Shown: one piece after another, positions 25,974-33,560 of the stretch
How positions within the stretch are numbered: the stretch's first letter is position 1
How the letters are laid out: each line of letters begins with the position of its first letter
Source of the DNA: Pseudomonas sp. LBUM920
Lineage (GTDB): Bacteria; Pseudomonadota; Gammaproteobacteria; Pseudomonadales; Pseudomonadaceae
Direction of reading: 5' to 3'
DNA: 64,000 nt
NCBI RefSeq assembly: GCF_003852315.1
Contig: NZ_CP027762.1
Coordinates: 3,391,501 to 3,455,500, forward strand
The notes under the pieces: model-generated
The model's input: the letters and a program-made list of their open reading frames with translations, nothing else
What the model was told of the DNA's origin: nothing
The model's database searches: none
Made by a program: the position numbers and the translations under genes

Positions 25974-26888
25974 TCAGTGGCCGGCCCTGGAGGCGTCTGA
26001 TAAGGCATCCGCCATCTGCTGAATTTCCGCGCGCATCCATACTTTTTCCAGCCAGCCCGCGGGAATGCCTTGGACGCCATAGTGGGCGCCCGCCAGCTGA
26101 CCCACGATGGCGGCCGTGGTGTCCGCATCGTCACCCAGGTTTGCAGCGGCGAGCACGGCATCGGCAAAGCTGTCGGTGTGGTGAAAGCACCAGAACGCGG
26201 CTTCCAGCGAGGCAACCGAATAGCCGGAACCGACAATCTCGCCACGCGACTTGTCACGGTATTCGCCGGCGGCGACAGCCAGCACTTTGGGCGCCGTCAG
26301 CGCAGCGTCCGAGACGCGCAATACGTCGTCTTTGGGCATGCCGCTCAAGGCATTGCAAAGCGCCTGCGCGAGTACCACACAACACTCGATGGCCTCCGGG
26401 GCTGCGTGGGTTGTGCGTGAACTGTCGATGGCAAAGGTGCGCACACGTTGCCGGTTCGGGAAGAAGAACAACACCACAGGCGCGAGGCGCATCATCGAGC
26501 CATTGCCGGCCGAATACGGGTGCGTAGAACCCGCAAACGGGTCGCCATGCTGCTGGAAAGCCGCCAGGGCCTCGCGCACGGTCATGCCGATATCAAAGCA
26601 GTCTCCCGTGGCACTCAAATAGCCCCATTGCCACCAGTTCAGGTACCGGCCCATCTGATCCTTCGCGTCAAAGCCGCCCTTGCTCAGCAGGCTTTCGGCC
26701 AGGCACAGGGCCATCGATGTGTCGTCGGTCCACTGGCCAGGCTTCAGGCTGAACGGCCCGCCTCCGACCATGTCCGTCACGGCGGCAAATGTGCCGCGGG
26801 GCATGAACTCAACCGTGGTGCCGACCGCGTCGCCACAGGCCAGCCCAAGCAAGCTGCCGCGGTAGCGGTCTGGCAGTGTTATAGGCAT
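25974..26888 (-). CDS. ADP-ribosylglycohydrolase (DraG/ARH family)
   Basis: A 304-residue all-alpha hydrolase that removes ADP-ribose from proteins or small molecules using two Mg ions. The N-terminal metal motif is GQWTDDTSMALCLAESLL (about 52-70), with RGSLLGLACGDAVGTTVEF before it, and the C-terminal motif is NLGDDADTTAAIVGQLAGAHYG. Both Asp clusters are intact, so the enzyme should be active. AAGGAG precedes the ATG. Convergent with the oxidase gene 22 nt away and not part of the hydroxyproline pathway. The window also holds an ADP-ribosyltransferase (Arr at 39,575), but they are too far apart to call a pair. Confidence 0.92.
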   Translation of the reverse strand: MPITLPDRYRGSLLGLACGDAVGTTVEFMPRGTFAAVTDMVGGGPFSLKPGQWTDDTSMALCLAESLLSKGGFDAKDQMGRYLNWWQWGYLSATGDCFDIGMTVREALAAFQQHGDPFAGSTHPYSAGNGSMMRLAPVVLFFFPNRQRVRTFAIDSSRTTHAAPEAIECCVVLAQALCNALSGMPKDDVLRVSDAALTAPKVLAVAAGEYRDKSRGEIVGSGYSVASLEAAFWCFHHTDSFADAVLAAANLGDDADTTAAIVGQLAGAHYGVQGIPAGWLEKVWMRAEIQQMADALSDASRAGH

Positions 26889-26938
26889 AGCTACTCCTTG
26901 ATAAAACGTCGTCCAAATAGAAAATCAACGCGCGCAGC

Positions 26939-27949
26939 CTACTTGATCAGCCGCTTCTCCTTGGAGGGGCGATAGCCGAAATACGCGCTGTAACATTTGC
27001 TGAAATGGCTCGGCGAGACAAAACCGCACGCCACCAGCACGTCCACCTGGGACAGTTCGGTGTGCTGCAACAGGCGCCGCGCCTCGGTTACCCGCAGTTC
27101 CATGTAATAGCGCTGCGGCGTGGTACCCAATTGTTCCTTGAACAGCCGTTCCAGCTGACGGCGCGAGCGGCCGGCGTAAACGGCCAATTGGTCGAGTTCC
27201 AGCGGTTCTTCAAGGTTGGCGTCCATCAGCTTCACCACTTCACGCAGTGGCGCACTGACGCAGACATTTTCCGTGGGTTTGATGCGTCGGTAACGCGACT
27301 CCTCGAACGCCAGAATGTCTTCAATGCCCTCGACCAGCGCCTTGCCGTGCAGGCCCTTGATCCAGTCCAGGGCCATGTGAAACGCGCCCGAGGGGCTGGA
27401 GGCCGTCAGGCGGTCACGGTCGATCACGTAGGGTTCGCTGGTCACCTGGGCGGCCTTGGAGACCTCCGCCAGCGCCGGGCGATGTTCCGGGTGAATGGCG
27501 CAGCGATAGCCCTGCAGCAGGCCGGCACGGCCGAGAAACCAGGCGCCGTTCCACAACCCGGCAAGGGCGACAGCCTGTTCGGCGGCGCTGCGTAACAAGT
27601 GGCTGAATTCGTCATCAGCCTTGAGTTCGGTACGAAAGCCGCCGCACACCACCAACAAGTCCAACTGCGGCAACGCCGACACGTCCAGGCGCGCATCGGG
27701 ACGGATGACCAGGCCCAGGTCGCTGATGACCTCGCCGTCGCCGCAACCGAACGTACGGGTGGCAAACAGTTCGGGACGCAACAGGTTGGCGGTGATGAGC
27801 GTGTCCAGGGTCTGGGTGAATGCGGGCAGGGAGAAGTGTTCGAGCAGCAAAAAACCCACGCGGGTAACCGGCGGCGACTGCTGGGGGGTGTCATTCAGGT
27901 AGCGCAGGTTCTTGCCTTGCATGCCACCGCTGAATTGGCGTCTTTCCAT
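26939..27949 (-). CDS. GlxA-type AraC regulator (DJ-1/PfpI-like domain plus HTH)
   Basis: About 336 residues. An N-terminal class I glutamine-amidotransferase-like (DJ-1/PfpI) domain (VGFLLLEHFSLPAFTQTLDTLITANLL...LDLLVVCGG) is followed by an AraC double HTH (about 235-335: EEPLELDQLAVYAGRSRRQLERLFKEQLGTTPQRYYMELRVTEARRLL...CGFVSPSHFSKCYSAYFGYRPSKEKR). This is the architecture of GbdR, CdhR and ArgR-like regulators of amine and amino-acid catabolism in pseudomonads. The start is uncertain: GTG at 27964, ATG at 27949 or ATG at 27922, none with a strong ribosome-binding site. Target unknown; the nearby hydroxyproline operon is possible but has its own AraC gene. Confidence 0.85.
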   Translation of the reverse strand: MERRQFSGGMQGKNLRYLNDTPQQSPPVTRVGFLLLEHFSLPAFTQTLDTLITANLLRPELFATRTFGCGDGEVISDLGLVIRPDARLDVSALPQLDLLVVCGGFRTELKADDEFSHLLRSAAEQAVALAGLWNGAWFLGRAGLLQGYRCAIHPEHRPALAEVSKAAQVTSEPYVIDRDRLTASSPSGAFHMALDWIKGLHGKALVEGIEDILAFEESRYRRIKPTENVCVSAPLREVVKLMDANLEEPLELDQLAVYAGRSRRQLERLFKEQLGTTPQRYYMELRVTEARRLLQHTELSQVDVLVACGFVSPSHFSKCYSAYFGYRPSKEKRLIK

Positions 27950-28252
27950 CGAGGGTTGGCCCACTCTTATTGTTGATGCAGTGGGCGCTATCTTAGGGGC
28001 AAATGCAGACGCTGTCCCCCGGCATTCCCCAGGCGTGGTGCCTGAGCGTGCGGTTGCACCGGCGGCGCTGTTGGACGCCGCCGCGTGCCTGATCTTGAGA
28101 AAACTGTGTGCCTTCCAGGCCTGCTACCGGGCAGTCGCGGGGCCATCTGATACGGTTTTTTCTTTGCTATCTGCGTCTGTATCGAAAACGCCTCGAAGCG
28201 GACAATGGCGCCATCCCGACATTCCTGTCGTCCCCTTCCCTTCGGAGGCCTT

Positions 28253-28336
28253 ATGACCAAGATGGCACTTTTCCTGTTCGGCTTTTTGGTGTTGACCATC
28301 GGCATCGGCTTGCTGGCGACCATCTCGCCTGTGTGA
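28253..28336 (+). CDS. Small membrane protein (27 aa)
   Basis: An ATG preceded by a perfect GGAGG (4-nt spacing) opens a 27-codon frame encoding MTKMA plus one hydrophobic helix (LFLFGFLVLTIGIGLLATI) and a short SPV tail. The layout is that of a single-pass inner-membrane peptide. The upstream 110 nt contain an inverted GATAC...GTATC pair (28,149-28,190) that may be an operator. No partner gene is apparent; the convergent LysE gene ends 210 nt downstream. A ribosome-binding site this good makes translation likely. Confidence 0.6.
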   Translation: MTKMALFLFGFLVLTIGIGLLATISPV

Positions 28337-28546
28337 TTGCGTCACCGTCTGGGTATCGGCCGAGCTGCGCGCCGCCTGTGTGGCCAGCTCGCTGATGATC
28401 AGCGCAGTGGCCGGCCAACCCGTCCATGACTGAGTGGGTCGGCAATACTCGAACAGCGCCGCGACCACCGCTGCCGCTGGCGCCTCACCCTCGTCATAGC
28501 GGTCGCCGGCCCGCAGCTGCAACACCTGTGACGTCACCCGGCTCTG

Positions 28547-29155
28547 TCAACTCGCAAAGAGCATCGGGTACAGCGATACCACCAGCAACCCGGCCATCGA
28601 CACGTTGAACAGACGCAACCAACGCGGTTCACGCAGCACAGTGCGCAGGCCAGTGCCGCAAACCACCCATACACACACGCTGGGCAAGTTGACCACCGCA
28701 AACACCAGGGCAATCACCAACACGTTGGTCACATAACCTTCGGCCGGCGTGTAGGTGGTGATCGCCCCCAACGCCATGATCCACGCCTTGGGATTGACCC
28801 ATTGAAACGCCGCCGCCCCGAGGAAGGTCATGGGTTTGGCGTGTTCGTTGTTGCTCTCGGGCATGCCGCCCGAGGTTGCAATCTTCCACGCCAGGTACAA
28901 CAAGTAAGCCGCGCCCACATACCGCAACAGGGTGTAGGCCCATGGAAATACCTTGAACACCTCGCCCAGACCCAGCCCCACCGAAATCACCAACAGCATA
29001 AAGCCGATGCTGATGCCCATCGCGTGGGGCATCGACCGGCGAAACCCGAAGTTCACGCCTGAAGCCAGCAGCATCGTGTTGTTGGGGCCAGGTGTGATCG
29101 AGGACACGAAGGCAAACAGCACAAAGGCTGAGAGCAGGCTGGTAGACATGAACAT
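28547..29155 (-). CDS. LysE-family exporter
   Basis: About 202 residues with six hydrophobic segments. The N-terminal FVLFAFVSSITPGPNNTMLLASG is the LysE/RhtB signature (the ITPGPN loop), and FQWVNPKAWIMALGAITTY is the second conserved block. Such proteins export amino acids or their derivatives across the inner membrane. ATGs at 29155 and 29149 are both possible; the frame continues upstream to 29386 but enters the end of the neighbouring hydrolase gene. It lies 70 nt downstream of that gene in the same direction. Substrate unknown. Confidence 0.9.
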   Translation of the reverse strand: MFMSTSLLSAFVLFAFVSSITPGPNNTMLLASGVNFGFRRSMPHAMGISIGFMLLVISVGLGLGEVFKVFPWAYTLLRYVGAAYLLYLAWKIATSGGMPESNNEHAKPMTFLGAAAFQWVNPKAWIMALGAITTYTPAEGYVTNVLVIALVFAVVNLPSVCVWVVCGTGLRTVLREPRWLRLFNVSMAGLLVVSLYPMLFAS

Positions 29156-29225
29156 GGCGCGGCATCCCGACGGCGGTGGTATGCCTGCGACAGTAATCGG
29201 TTGCAGCCCTGGCTGCCCCGTACAG

Positions 29226-30170
29226 CTAGGGGCGGATCGAGGAATACACTTTGGCTTTGTCGAGAAATTCGCGACAGTGCGCGACGGTCTGCTGCGTGGC
29301 CTCCACCATCGGCAAGTGGCCGATGCCTTCAAGAATTTCCAGGCGCGCATGCGGGATCCCCTCAAGCCAGGTTTGCGCGCTGGCAACGGGCACCATGCGG
29401 TCCTCCCGGCCCCACAGGATCAGGCTTGGCACGCGTACGTGCGGCAACCAGGGCTCCATGCGCGGGCTGTCGGAAAAGTTCGCGAAAATCTCCGCCAGCT
29501 CCGCGCGGCGCTTGATGTAGCTTTGCGCCTCGGCCGCCAATAACACTTCGGGGATGAAAGGCGGTGCCGCCATGGTCATGGCGAAAAACCGGTCGAATTG
29601 CTGACGGGTGCGAATCAGAAACGGGTTATCGCCACTATTGACCAACGCTTCGACTTCGTTGGGCTGCGGCAGATTCACGCCCGCGGCGCCAATCAAACCC
29701 AGCGACAGCACGCGTTCCGGATAATGAGTGGCCAACCAGCTGGCGACATACGCGCCCATGGAACTGCCAATAACGTGCACTTTGTCGACCTGGCAGGCGT
29801 CCAGCAGCGCCACCATGCGCCGCGCCTGGGCCGCGATGCTGTAGTCGCCGCCCGTCACAAAGGCAGTTTTACCGTGTCCGGCCAGATCCGGAATGATCAC
29901 GCGGTAAGCATCGACAAAGTGCCGCGCAAACCCCAGCCAGACGCCCTTGTCGGCGCTGAAACCGTGCACCAGCAACAGCGCCGGCGCATGCGTGTCGCCC
30001 CCCTGATAAGTGGCGAGGGTCATGCCTTTGATCGGTACGTTGAGGGTCTTCAATCGAGACCGCCGCGCTTCTACCCAGGCGATGAGCGCAAACAGCACGT
30101 TGCCAACCCGGGGGTAGGTCCACCAGATCCACACGGGCACGAGGGCAAGTACGCCGACGATCACAAGCAT
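29226..30170 (-). CDS. Membrane-anchored alpha/beta hydrolase
   Basis: A 314-residue hydrolase with an N-terminal membrane anchor (LVIVGVLALVPVWIWW), then the alpha/beta fold. HGFSADKGVW is the oxyanion segment, the nucleophile is in GSSMGAYVA, the acid in WGREDRMVP and the histidine in GIGHLPMVEA. It resembles the lipase/esterase-type hydrolases of pseudomonads and the LipA-like abhydrolase group. GGAG lies 9 nt before the ATG at 30170; a TTG one codon earlier is ignored. A LysE exporter follows in the same direction. The substrate is probably a lipid-like ester, which is inference. Confidence 0.85.
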   Translation of the reverse strand: MLVIVGVLALVPVWIWWTYPRVGNVLFALIAWVEARRSRLKTLNVPIKGMTLATYQGGDTHAPALLLVHGFSADKGVWLGFARHFVDAYRVIIPDLAGHGKTAFVTGGDYSIAAQARRMVALLDACQVDKVHVIGSSMGAYVASWLATHYPERVLSLGLIGAAGVNLPQPNEVEALVNSGDNPFLIRTRQQFDRFFAMTMAAPPFIPEVLLAAEAQSYIKRRAELAEIFANFSDSPRMEPWLPHVRVPSLILWGREDRMVPVASAQTWLEGIPHARLEILEGIGHLPMVEATQQTVAHCREFLDKAKVYSSIRP

Positions 30171-30336
30171 CAAGGTTTCTCCGGCAGTGACGACTGGATT
30201 GCTTTCACTGACCGGTATAGTTGCTCACGTCGCTTGAATCTGGGCTGAACGCATCACAAAAGGCCAAGCCATGAGTGTCGGCACAGCGTTGTGGTTGAGT
30301 TGCGGGGACTGAATGACACTGACCGCCGGTCATGCA

Positions 30337-30375
30337 CAAAACGGTCCCCACTGACGCACCGGGAACCGTTTTTGG
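30337..30375 (-). terminator. Terminator after the 154-aa HrpK-like gene
   Basis: On the minus strand CGGTTCCCggtgcgtcagtgGGGACCG then TTTTG: a GC stem with a T-run, about 25 nt past the stop codon at 30397. The opposite strand also carries a T-run, so it may work both ways. Confidence 0.7.
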
Positions 30376-30396
30376 CGTGGCTGACAACTTGCGGCC

Positions 30397-30861
30397 TCAG
30401 TTCTGCGGCCGTTGTTTGGTCGAGTCCAGTTCGGCTTTTTTAGCGGTGGAAATTTCAGTGATCTGCGCAGACTTTGCGATGGCCATGTCAAACGTGTCCT
30501 GCATGTTGGCGATAGCATCGGTCGCCGTGCCCTTCAGCCCGCCATTGGCCGCCCAGTCGAAGTTCCACACGCCGGACAGGTTATCGGCACCGGCCACGTC
30601 GTGGGTTTCGATGGCGGTGAATACATCGGGGTGTTTTTCCATGTACTTGGCAGCGTCGGAAACGTTCGCTGGCACCTTGCCTGAGGCATTGCTGGCCAGT
30701 TGCGACAGCTCCTGCTTGGTGATGGCCGACTTGCCGGTCTGGCGCATGTAATCGGCAATAACCTTGCTGGACTTGGCAATGTTCAACTTGTCGTCGAAAG
30801 ACGACGGCGAGGACTTTGGCGTGTTCGACCCGCCAGACGCGGGCGTTACGGTAGTAGACAT
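30397..30861 (-). CDS. Small secreted-type protein resembling HrpK/NolX-like type III proteins
   Basis: A 154-residue protein with a Ser/Thr/Pro-rich, unstructured N-terminus (MSTTVTPASGGSNTPKSSPSS), as type III secreted proteins have. It is followed by SAITKQELSQLASNASGKVPANVSDAAKYMEKHPDVFTAIETHDVAGADNLSGVWNFDWAA. The pattern 'residue-block ... AAKYMxxNPDVFxxIETHDvagaDGxsG' is what I recall from the C-terminal modules of HrpK/NolX-type translocator proteins and related small Pseudomonas proteins. GAGGGAG precedes the ATG at 30861. No type III secretion genes are in the window, so it is an orphan. The assignment is by pattern memory and is tentative. Confidence 0.5.
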   Translation of the reverse strand: MSTTVTPASGGSNTPKSSPSSFDDKLNIAKSSKVIADYMRQTGKSAITKQELSQLASNASGKVPANVSDAAKYMEKHPDVFTAIETHDVAGADNLSGVWNFDWAANGGLKGTATDAIANMQDTFDMAIAKSAQITEISTAKKAELDSTKQRPQN

Positions 30862-31085
30862 CGGCGCTGCTCCCTCAATGGAACGAATGAAATCGTCGTG
30901 CTGACGATACCCCGATGCGGACGTTAGCATGGGCAAAGGGCCATTCCCCATGCTTCACAACATTTCACAACGGCTGGCCGATTTTCGCAGCCTTTGGGCA
31001 CAGGCCATCAGCGCAAAAGCGCGGCTGCAGATGCTCGTGTCGACACTGCGCAGCACCACAATCGCCGCCGCCCTTAACGCTGCAT

Positions 31086-31607
31086 TCAGCCCTGACGCAC
31101 ATACGCGAACATGTGCGGTACATAGTCCGCTTTGCCCAGCGGCACGCCGTTATGGCGCAGGATGTTGTAGGCGGTCATCAGGTGAAAATAGAACTGCGGC
31201 GTGGCCCAATTGACGGCGTATTCGTTGCCGGTCATCTGGAAGGCGATATCACCGGGGAGTTCGATGGCGATGGATTCATCCGCACGACGCTCAATCACGC
31301 TGCGGTCAGCGCCGGTGAGCACTGCCAGCGTCTGGTCGATCAGTGCGAGCGCCTCAGCCATTGAGGCCGGGGCCTGCAGCGTCGACAGCGGATGCCCGCT
31401 TAGCCGCTCAACCGCCTCGCGCGCCTGGGTGCAGGCGTAGCGAACCTGGGTCGCCAGGGGGTGCATGTCGGGTGCCAGGCGTGAATCGAGAAGAACTTGC
31501 GGGTCGAAAGCCAGTGCTGCAGCGTGAGCGTCACCCTTGGAGAGCAGGCCTTTGAGCGAGTTCAGCATCTGGGCGAAGCAGGGAATGGTAATGGTATAGA
31601 GCGACAT
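31086..31607 (-). CDS. DUF1993 family protein
   Basis: A 173-residue protein of the DUF1993 family, helical bundle type related to DinB-like proteins. It has the N-terminal MSLYTITIPCFAQMLNSLKGLLSKG, central DMHPLATQVRYACTQAREAVERLSG and C-terminal NEYAVNWATPQFYFHLMTAYNILRHNGVPLGKADYV, all family landmarks. The FHxxxAYNILRHNGV segment carries the His found near the presumed metal site. AAGGA precedes the ATG at 31607. It sits 34 nt downstream of the TetR gene in the same direction, so it may be co-transcribed. Function unknown. Confidence 0.88.
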   Translation of the reverse strand: MSLYTITIPCFAQMLNSLKGLLSKGDAHAAALAFDPQVLLDSRLAPDMHPLATQVRYACTQAREAVERLSGHPLSTLQAPASMAEALALIDQTLAVLTGADRSVIERRADESIAIELPGDIAFQMTGNEYAVNWATPQFYFHLMTAYNILRHNGVPLGKADYVPHMFAYVRQG

Positions 31608-31641
31608 CGTTGCGTCCTTGTCTGGGGTTGAAAAAATCACA

Positions 31642-32352
31642 TCACGTAGCGACCACGCCGCGTTGCTTGACCAGGCCTTCCAGGGTAAACCGGGCTTGCA
31701 TCAGCACCACGTCGCGTACCAGTTCCATTTCCTTCTGGTTGACCTCGGCCCACTTCAACGCCTCGAGCAGCTTGGGTTTTTGCACCCGGAATGCCAGGCC
31801 TTGGGTGAACAGTGCCATCGAGTGAATCACGGTGCGCTCGTCCTCCACCGCAATACCGGCCAGGCGCGCGATCAGTTGGCGGATAACCCGGCCAATGCGC
31901 GCCTTGAAGCGATCCTCAAACGCTGTTGTCGCGCTTTCTGGGCACAGGCCGGCCTGGTGGCGGTCTAGAAACGTACGCCAGGCGGTGGTTTGCGGGCTGT
32001 CCTGGATGGTGGAAACCACCGTACCGAGGATACCCAGCGACACGTCGATCAGGGTTTTATCGTCCGAGGCCTGATCGGCCAACGCGCATTCGGCGGCCTC
32101 CACGCAAGGCGCCATCTTGCGCCACAGCAGTGCGATCAAGTGCTCGACACACTCCAGATAGATGCCTTCCTTGCCGTCAAAATAGTACTGAATCGCCGGG
32201 GCGTTGACGCCCGCGGCCGTGGCGATGTCGCGGGTCGACGCGCCGTCGTAGCCGCGCTCGCCAAATACCACGACCGCCGCGTCGACAATACGCGCGCGGG
32301 TTTCTTCACCACGCTGATAACCACCCTCGGCGGCAGGTTTATGTCGTGCCAT
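31642..32352 (-). CDS. TetR-family repressor, CerR type, divergent from efflux operon
   Basis: A 236-residue regulator. The N-terminal TetR HTH (RGEETRARIVDAAVVVFGERGYDGASTRDIATAAGVNAPAIQYYFDGKEGIYLECVEHL) is joined to a long CerR/DUF1956-like C-terminal ligand domain. It lies divergently, 98 bp from the start of the HlyD-MFS-OMF efflux operon, the standard arrangement for a drug-responsive repressor. AAAGGAG precedes the ATG at 32352; the frame upstream to 32463 runs into the promoter and is rejected. The inducing compound is unknown. Confidence 0.92.
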   Translation of the reverse strand: MARHKPAAEGGYQRGEETRARIVDAAVVVFGERGYDGASTRDIATAAGVNAPAIQYYFDGKEGIYLECVEHLIALLWRKMAPCVEAAECALADQASDDKTLIDVSLGILGTVVSTIQDSPQTTAWRTFLDRHQAGLCPESATTAFEDRFKARIGRVIRQLIARLAGIAVEDERTVIHSMALFTQGLAFRVQKPKLLEALKWAEVNQKEMELVRDVVLMQARFTLEGLVKQRGVVAT

Positions 32353-32390
32353 GTGCAGCTCCTTTCGAATACCGGACCAAAATATACCAG

Positions 32391-32417
32391 TTGACAAAAA
32401 TTCGCGAAAAATAGAAT
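32391..32417 (+). promoter_or_regulatory. Probable promoter/operator of the efflux operon
   Basis: TTGACA (32391-32396) with TAGAAT 15 nt later forms a plausible sigma-70 promoter. The palindrome TTCGCGAA (32401-32408) lies in the spacer, an ideal place for the divergent TetR repressor to act. The 98-bp intergenic space must also hold the promoter of the repressor gene. Confidence 0.45.
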
Positions 32418-32450
32418 TTATTCCATCTGTTATAAATCTGGAGTGACCCG

Positions 32451-33560
32451 ATGTCCGCTGCACCTCCCTCGCCTCAGGTCATTCCTGAAGACACCGTCAA
32501 CCGTCAACGCGGCAAGGCTCGACGGATCCTCCTGACCATCGCCACCGTCGCACTTTTGGGTGCTGTGGGTTGGGCCGCCTGGTGGTGGCTCAGCGGACGT
32601 TTCATCCAGACCACCGACGACGCCTACCTGCAAGCCGACAGCATCAGCGTGGCGCCCAAGATCAGTGGCTACGTCGCCCAAGTGCTGGTCAGTGACAACC
32701 AGAACGTAAAGCGCGGCGACGTGCTGGTGCGCCTGGATGCGCGCAAATACCAGGCCGTCAGCGATGAAGCCTCGGCCACAATCGCCGCGCGCACGGCCGA
32801 TTACGCCAAGGCCCAGGCCGACCTGGTGCAGCAGGACTCGACCATTGCCGAAGCGCGCGCGCAGTTGCAAGGCGCCGAGGCCGATGCGAAACACGCGCAG
32901 GCCGAAGTCGCGCGCTATGCCCCGCTGGCGCGTTCAGGTGCCGAGCCCGAAGAGCGCCTGGCGCAGCTCAATAACCAATTGGCCCAGGCCCGCAGCACCG
33001 TGGCAGCCAAACAGGCCGCCTTGCGTTCCAGTCAGACCCGCTACGGCACGCTTGAAGCGCAGCTCAAACAAGCCCAGGCGCAACTCGGCGTGGCCAAGGC
33101 CAGCGAGGCGCAGAGCCAGCTGGACGTGGATGACGCAGTGATTCGCAGCCCGCTGGACGGGCGCGTGGCCGACCGCGGCGTACGTGTCGGTCAATATGTG
33201 CAGCCCGGCACCCGCTTGCTGACCGTGGTGCCGATCAGCGCGATTTATCTGACCGCCAACTATAAGGAAACCCAGATCGGCGACATGCGCCCCGGCCAAT
33301 CCGTCAGCGTGCACGTCGACGCGCTGCCAGGGCGTGATCTGCAGGGCCATATCGACAGCCTGTCCCCAGGCACCGGCGCGCAGTTCGCGCTGCTGCCGCC
33401 CTCGAATGCCACCGGCAACTTCACCAAAATCGTGCAGCGCGTACCCGTGCGCATCTCGCTGGACATACCCGATGAGGTGCGCGTGGCGTTGATGCCTGGT
33501 CTGTCGGCAACCGTTGACGTCGACACCCGCACCCCCGCCGCGGACGCCAACCATGGCTGA
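32451..33560 (+). CDS. HlyD/EmrA-type membrane fusion protein of an efflux pump
   Basis: A 369-residue periplasmic adaptor. It has a cytosolic N-terminus of about 25 residues, one TM (ILLTIATVALLGAVGWAAWWWL), a first barrel-sandwich half (DDAYLQADSISVAPKISGYVAQVLVSDNQNVKRGDVLVRLD), a long alpha-hairpin coiled coil (about 105-215), the second lipoyl half (DAVIRSPLDGRVADRGVRVGQYVQPGTRLLTVV) and a beta-barrel. It links the MFS pump to the outer-membrane channel encoded downstream. First gene of the operon; its stop overlaps the pump gene by 8 nt. Multidrug or organic-acid export is the expected role. Confidence 0.93.
   Translation: MSAAPPSPQVIPEDTVNRQRGKARRILLTIATVALLGAVGWAAWWWLSGRFIQTTDDAYLQADSISVAPKISGYVAQVLVSDNQNVKRGDVLVRLDARKYQAVSDEASATIAARTADYAKAQADLVQQDSTIAEARAQLQGAEADAKHAQAEVARYAPLARSGAEPEERLAQLNNQLAQARSTVAAKQAALRSSQTRYGTLEAQLKQAQAQLGVAKASEAQSQLDVDDAVIRSPLDGRVADRGVRVGQYVQPGTRLLTVVPISAIYLTANYKETQIGDMRPGQSVSVHVDALPGRDLQGHIDSLSPGTGAQFALLPPSNATGNFTKIVQRVPVRISLDIPDEVRVALMPGLSATVDVDTRTPAADANHG

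Noticed and set aside
28124..28537. 137-codon minus-strand frame with a protein-like first half (GEAPAAAVVAALFEYCRP, ALIISELATQAARSS)
   Set aside because: It needs a GTG start without a good ribosome-binding site, and its second half reads as shadow of the 27-aa peptide gene. It may be a gene remnant but is too weak to list.
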